Source: Cristatella mucedo
Lineage: Eukaryota; Bryozoa; Phylactolaemata; Cristatellidae
Assembly (NCBI GenBank): GCA_009760855.2
Contig: WPIO01000028.1
Span: 1,261,001-1,325,000 of the forward strand
DNA length: 64,000 bases
Reading direction: 5' to 3'
Shown: positions 63,330-64,000 of the stretch, piece by piece
Layout: each line of letters begins with the position of its first letter
Numbering within the stretch: position 1 is the stretch's first letter
The notes under the pieces: model-generated
Told to the model about the DNA's origin: nothing
The model's input: only the letters and a program-made list of their open reading frames with translations
Databases searched by the model: none
Translations under genes and position numbers: made by a program

Positions 63330-64000
63330 CATAAGCCATTGTTTGAATCATTTGATTTGCTCTCAGGTCCGCATCAAAAACCTAAAAAGCCATCTCACAG
63401 TTGTGACCTACCAACCTCCTGCAGGCTGTCTAACCTAGTATATGGAATGGTTTTCTCCTTTATGGAATGAGTTTCTTCTAAAGTATTTGTGTGTGACAGG
63501 CCGTTATTGATTGCAGGAGACTTCAACATTCACTTTGACAACCCTAGCAAAAGCCAGGTCTGCACATTTCTTGACCGGCTGGAGAACTTGGGTTTGATCC
63601 CATTCGTTTATCATATCATGCTCACATCGGTGGCTAGATCCCGGATCTTGTTATCACTAATGATGTCTGCCCCATTGACCTTGTTGTTTGCCCGATGACT
63701 ATGTCGGATATTTGCTTAGTCACCTATCTCTTTTACATCCTATCTCTTTTTTCACCTCTTCAATCTCCTTTACTGTTCCTGTTTCGTTGTATGTGCAGGG
63801 TAACGTTGAATTCGTTCAGCGATGCAACTTAAAAGCATTGACCCGGAGAAATTTTTAAAATATCTGTCTGTGAGGTAGGTCTTCTTGATTTGCACCCAGA
63901 CTCGACCGACAGCCTCGATACCTACACCGATGTTGTGAACATGAACCTTAGGAGGTACCCTTGACAAGCATGCTCCTGTACATTCTGTCTCTGTACAGAG
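63330..64000 (+). mobile_element. LINE family A, endonuclease region, cut by the window end
   Basis: VRIKNLKSHLTVVTYQPP and RPLLIAGDFNIHFDNPSKSQ then VCTFLDRLENLG are the APE-type endonuclease core (GDFNIH box). The last 130 bp (DLHPDSTDSLDTYTD) match the start of the 15.5 kb copy, so both belong to one family. The reverse transcriptase would lie beyond the window. Confidence 0.85.

Overview
This is a piece of an animal nuclear genome, most likely an invertebrate. The evidence is kilobase-scale spliceosomal introns with GT..AG borders, decayed L2/CR1-like LINEs, tRNA-derived SINEs, Tc1/mariner debris and long dinucleotide tracts. The ADAT3 gene here has eight coding exons, whereas vertebrate ADAT3 coding sequence is typically in one exon, which argues against a vertebrate. 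I cannot name the phylum. About 5% of the window is coding; most of the rest is mobile-element debris in introns and intergenic space.

Four host genes could be rebuilt by joining exons whose reading phases agree. (1) C1D (+, 2737-13760, 4 exons, 218 aa), a nuclear exosome cofactor. (2) A mitochondrial amidoxime reducing component, mARC/MTARC (-, 24752-14384, 7 exons, 331 aa), a molybdenum enzyme. (3) ADAT3/Tad3 (+, 25068-45065, 8 exons, 347 aa), the non-catalytic partner of the tRNA wobble adenosine deaminase. (4) The 5' part of a secretory thioredoxin-fold protein (+, 49505-61461, 3 exons seen) whose active-site position reads TGRC instead of CxxC. Products of genes 1-3 close with a stop and total nucleotide counts divisible by three.

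Layout: C1D and mARC converge tail to tail, with poly(A) signals about 30 bp apart near 14.07-14.11 kb. mARC and ADAT3 diverge head to head from a 315-bp intergenic region with a TATA box facing mARC, a CCAAT box and a GC box. The ADAT3 introns hold several LINE copies in both orientations plus very long CA and TG tracts. From 45 to 49 kb there is a possible decayed LTR element on the minus strand. From 49.5 kb to the end lie the thioredoxin-like gene and more LINE/SINE copies.

Repeats: LINE family A (RT-bearing copy at 15.5-17.8 kb; endonuclease-bearing copy running off the right edge), LINE family B (best copy 29.5-32.2 kb, minus; many 3' fragments ending in an ATT-rich tail), LINE family C (3' fragments only), SINE family 1 (tRNA head, tail matching the LINE 3' end), SINE family 2 (tRNA-like head, different tail) and three Tc1 transposase fragments. 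Repeat boundaries are by eye and good to roughly 10-30 bp. I found no CRISPR array, operon, rRNA gene or functional tRNA gene, and nothing that amounts to a wholly new system. The most unusual items are the TGRC thioredoxin-like gene, a 30-bp perfect palindrome with an NRF-1-like core next to its second exon, and complementary CA/TG tracts in one ADAT3 intron.
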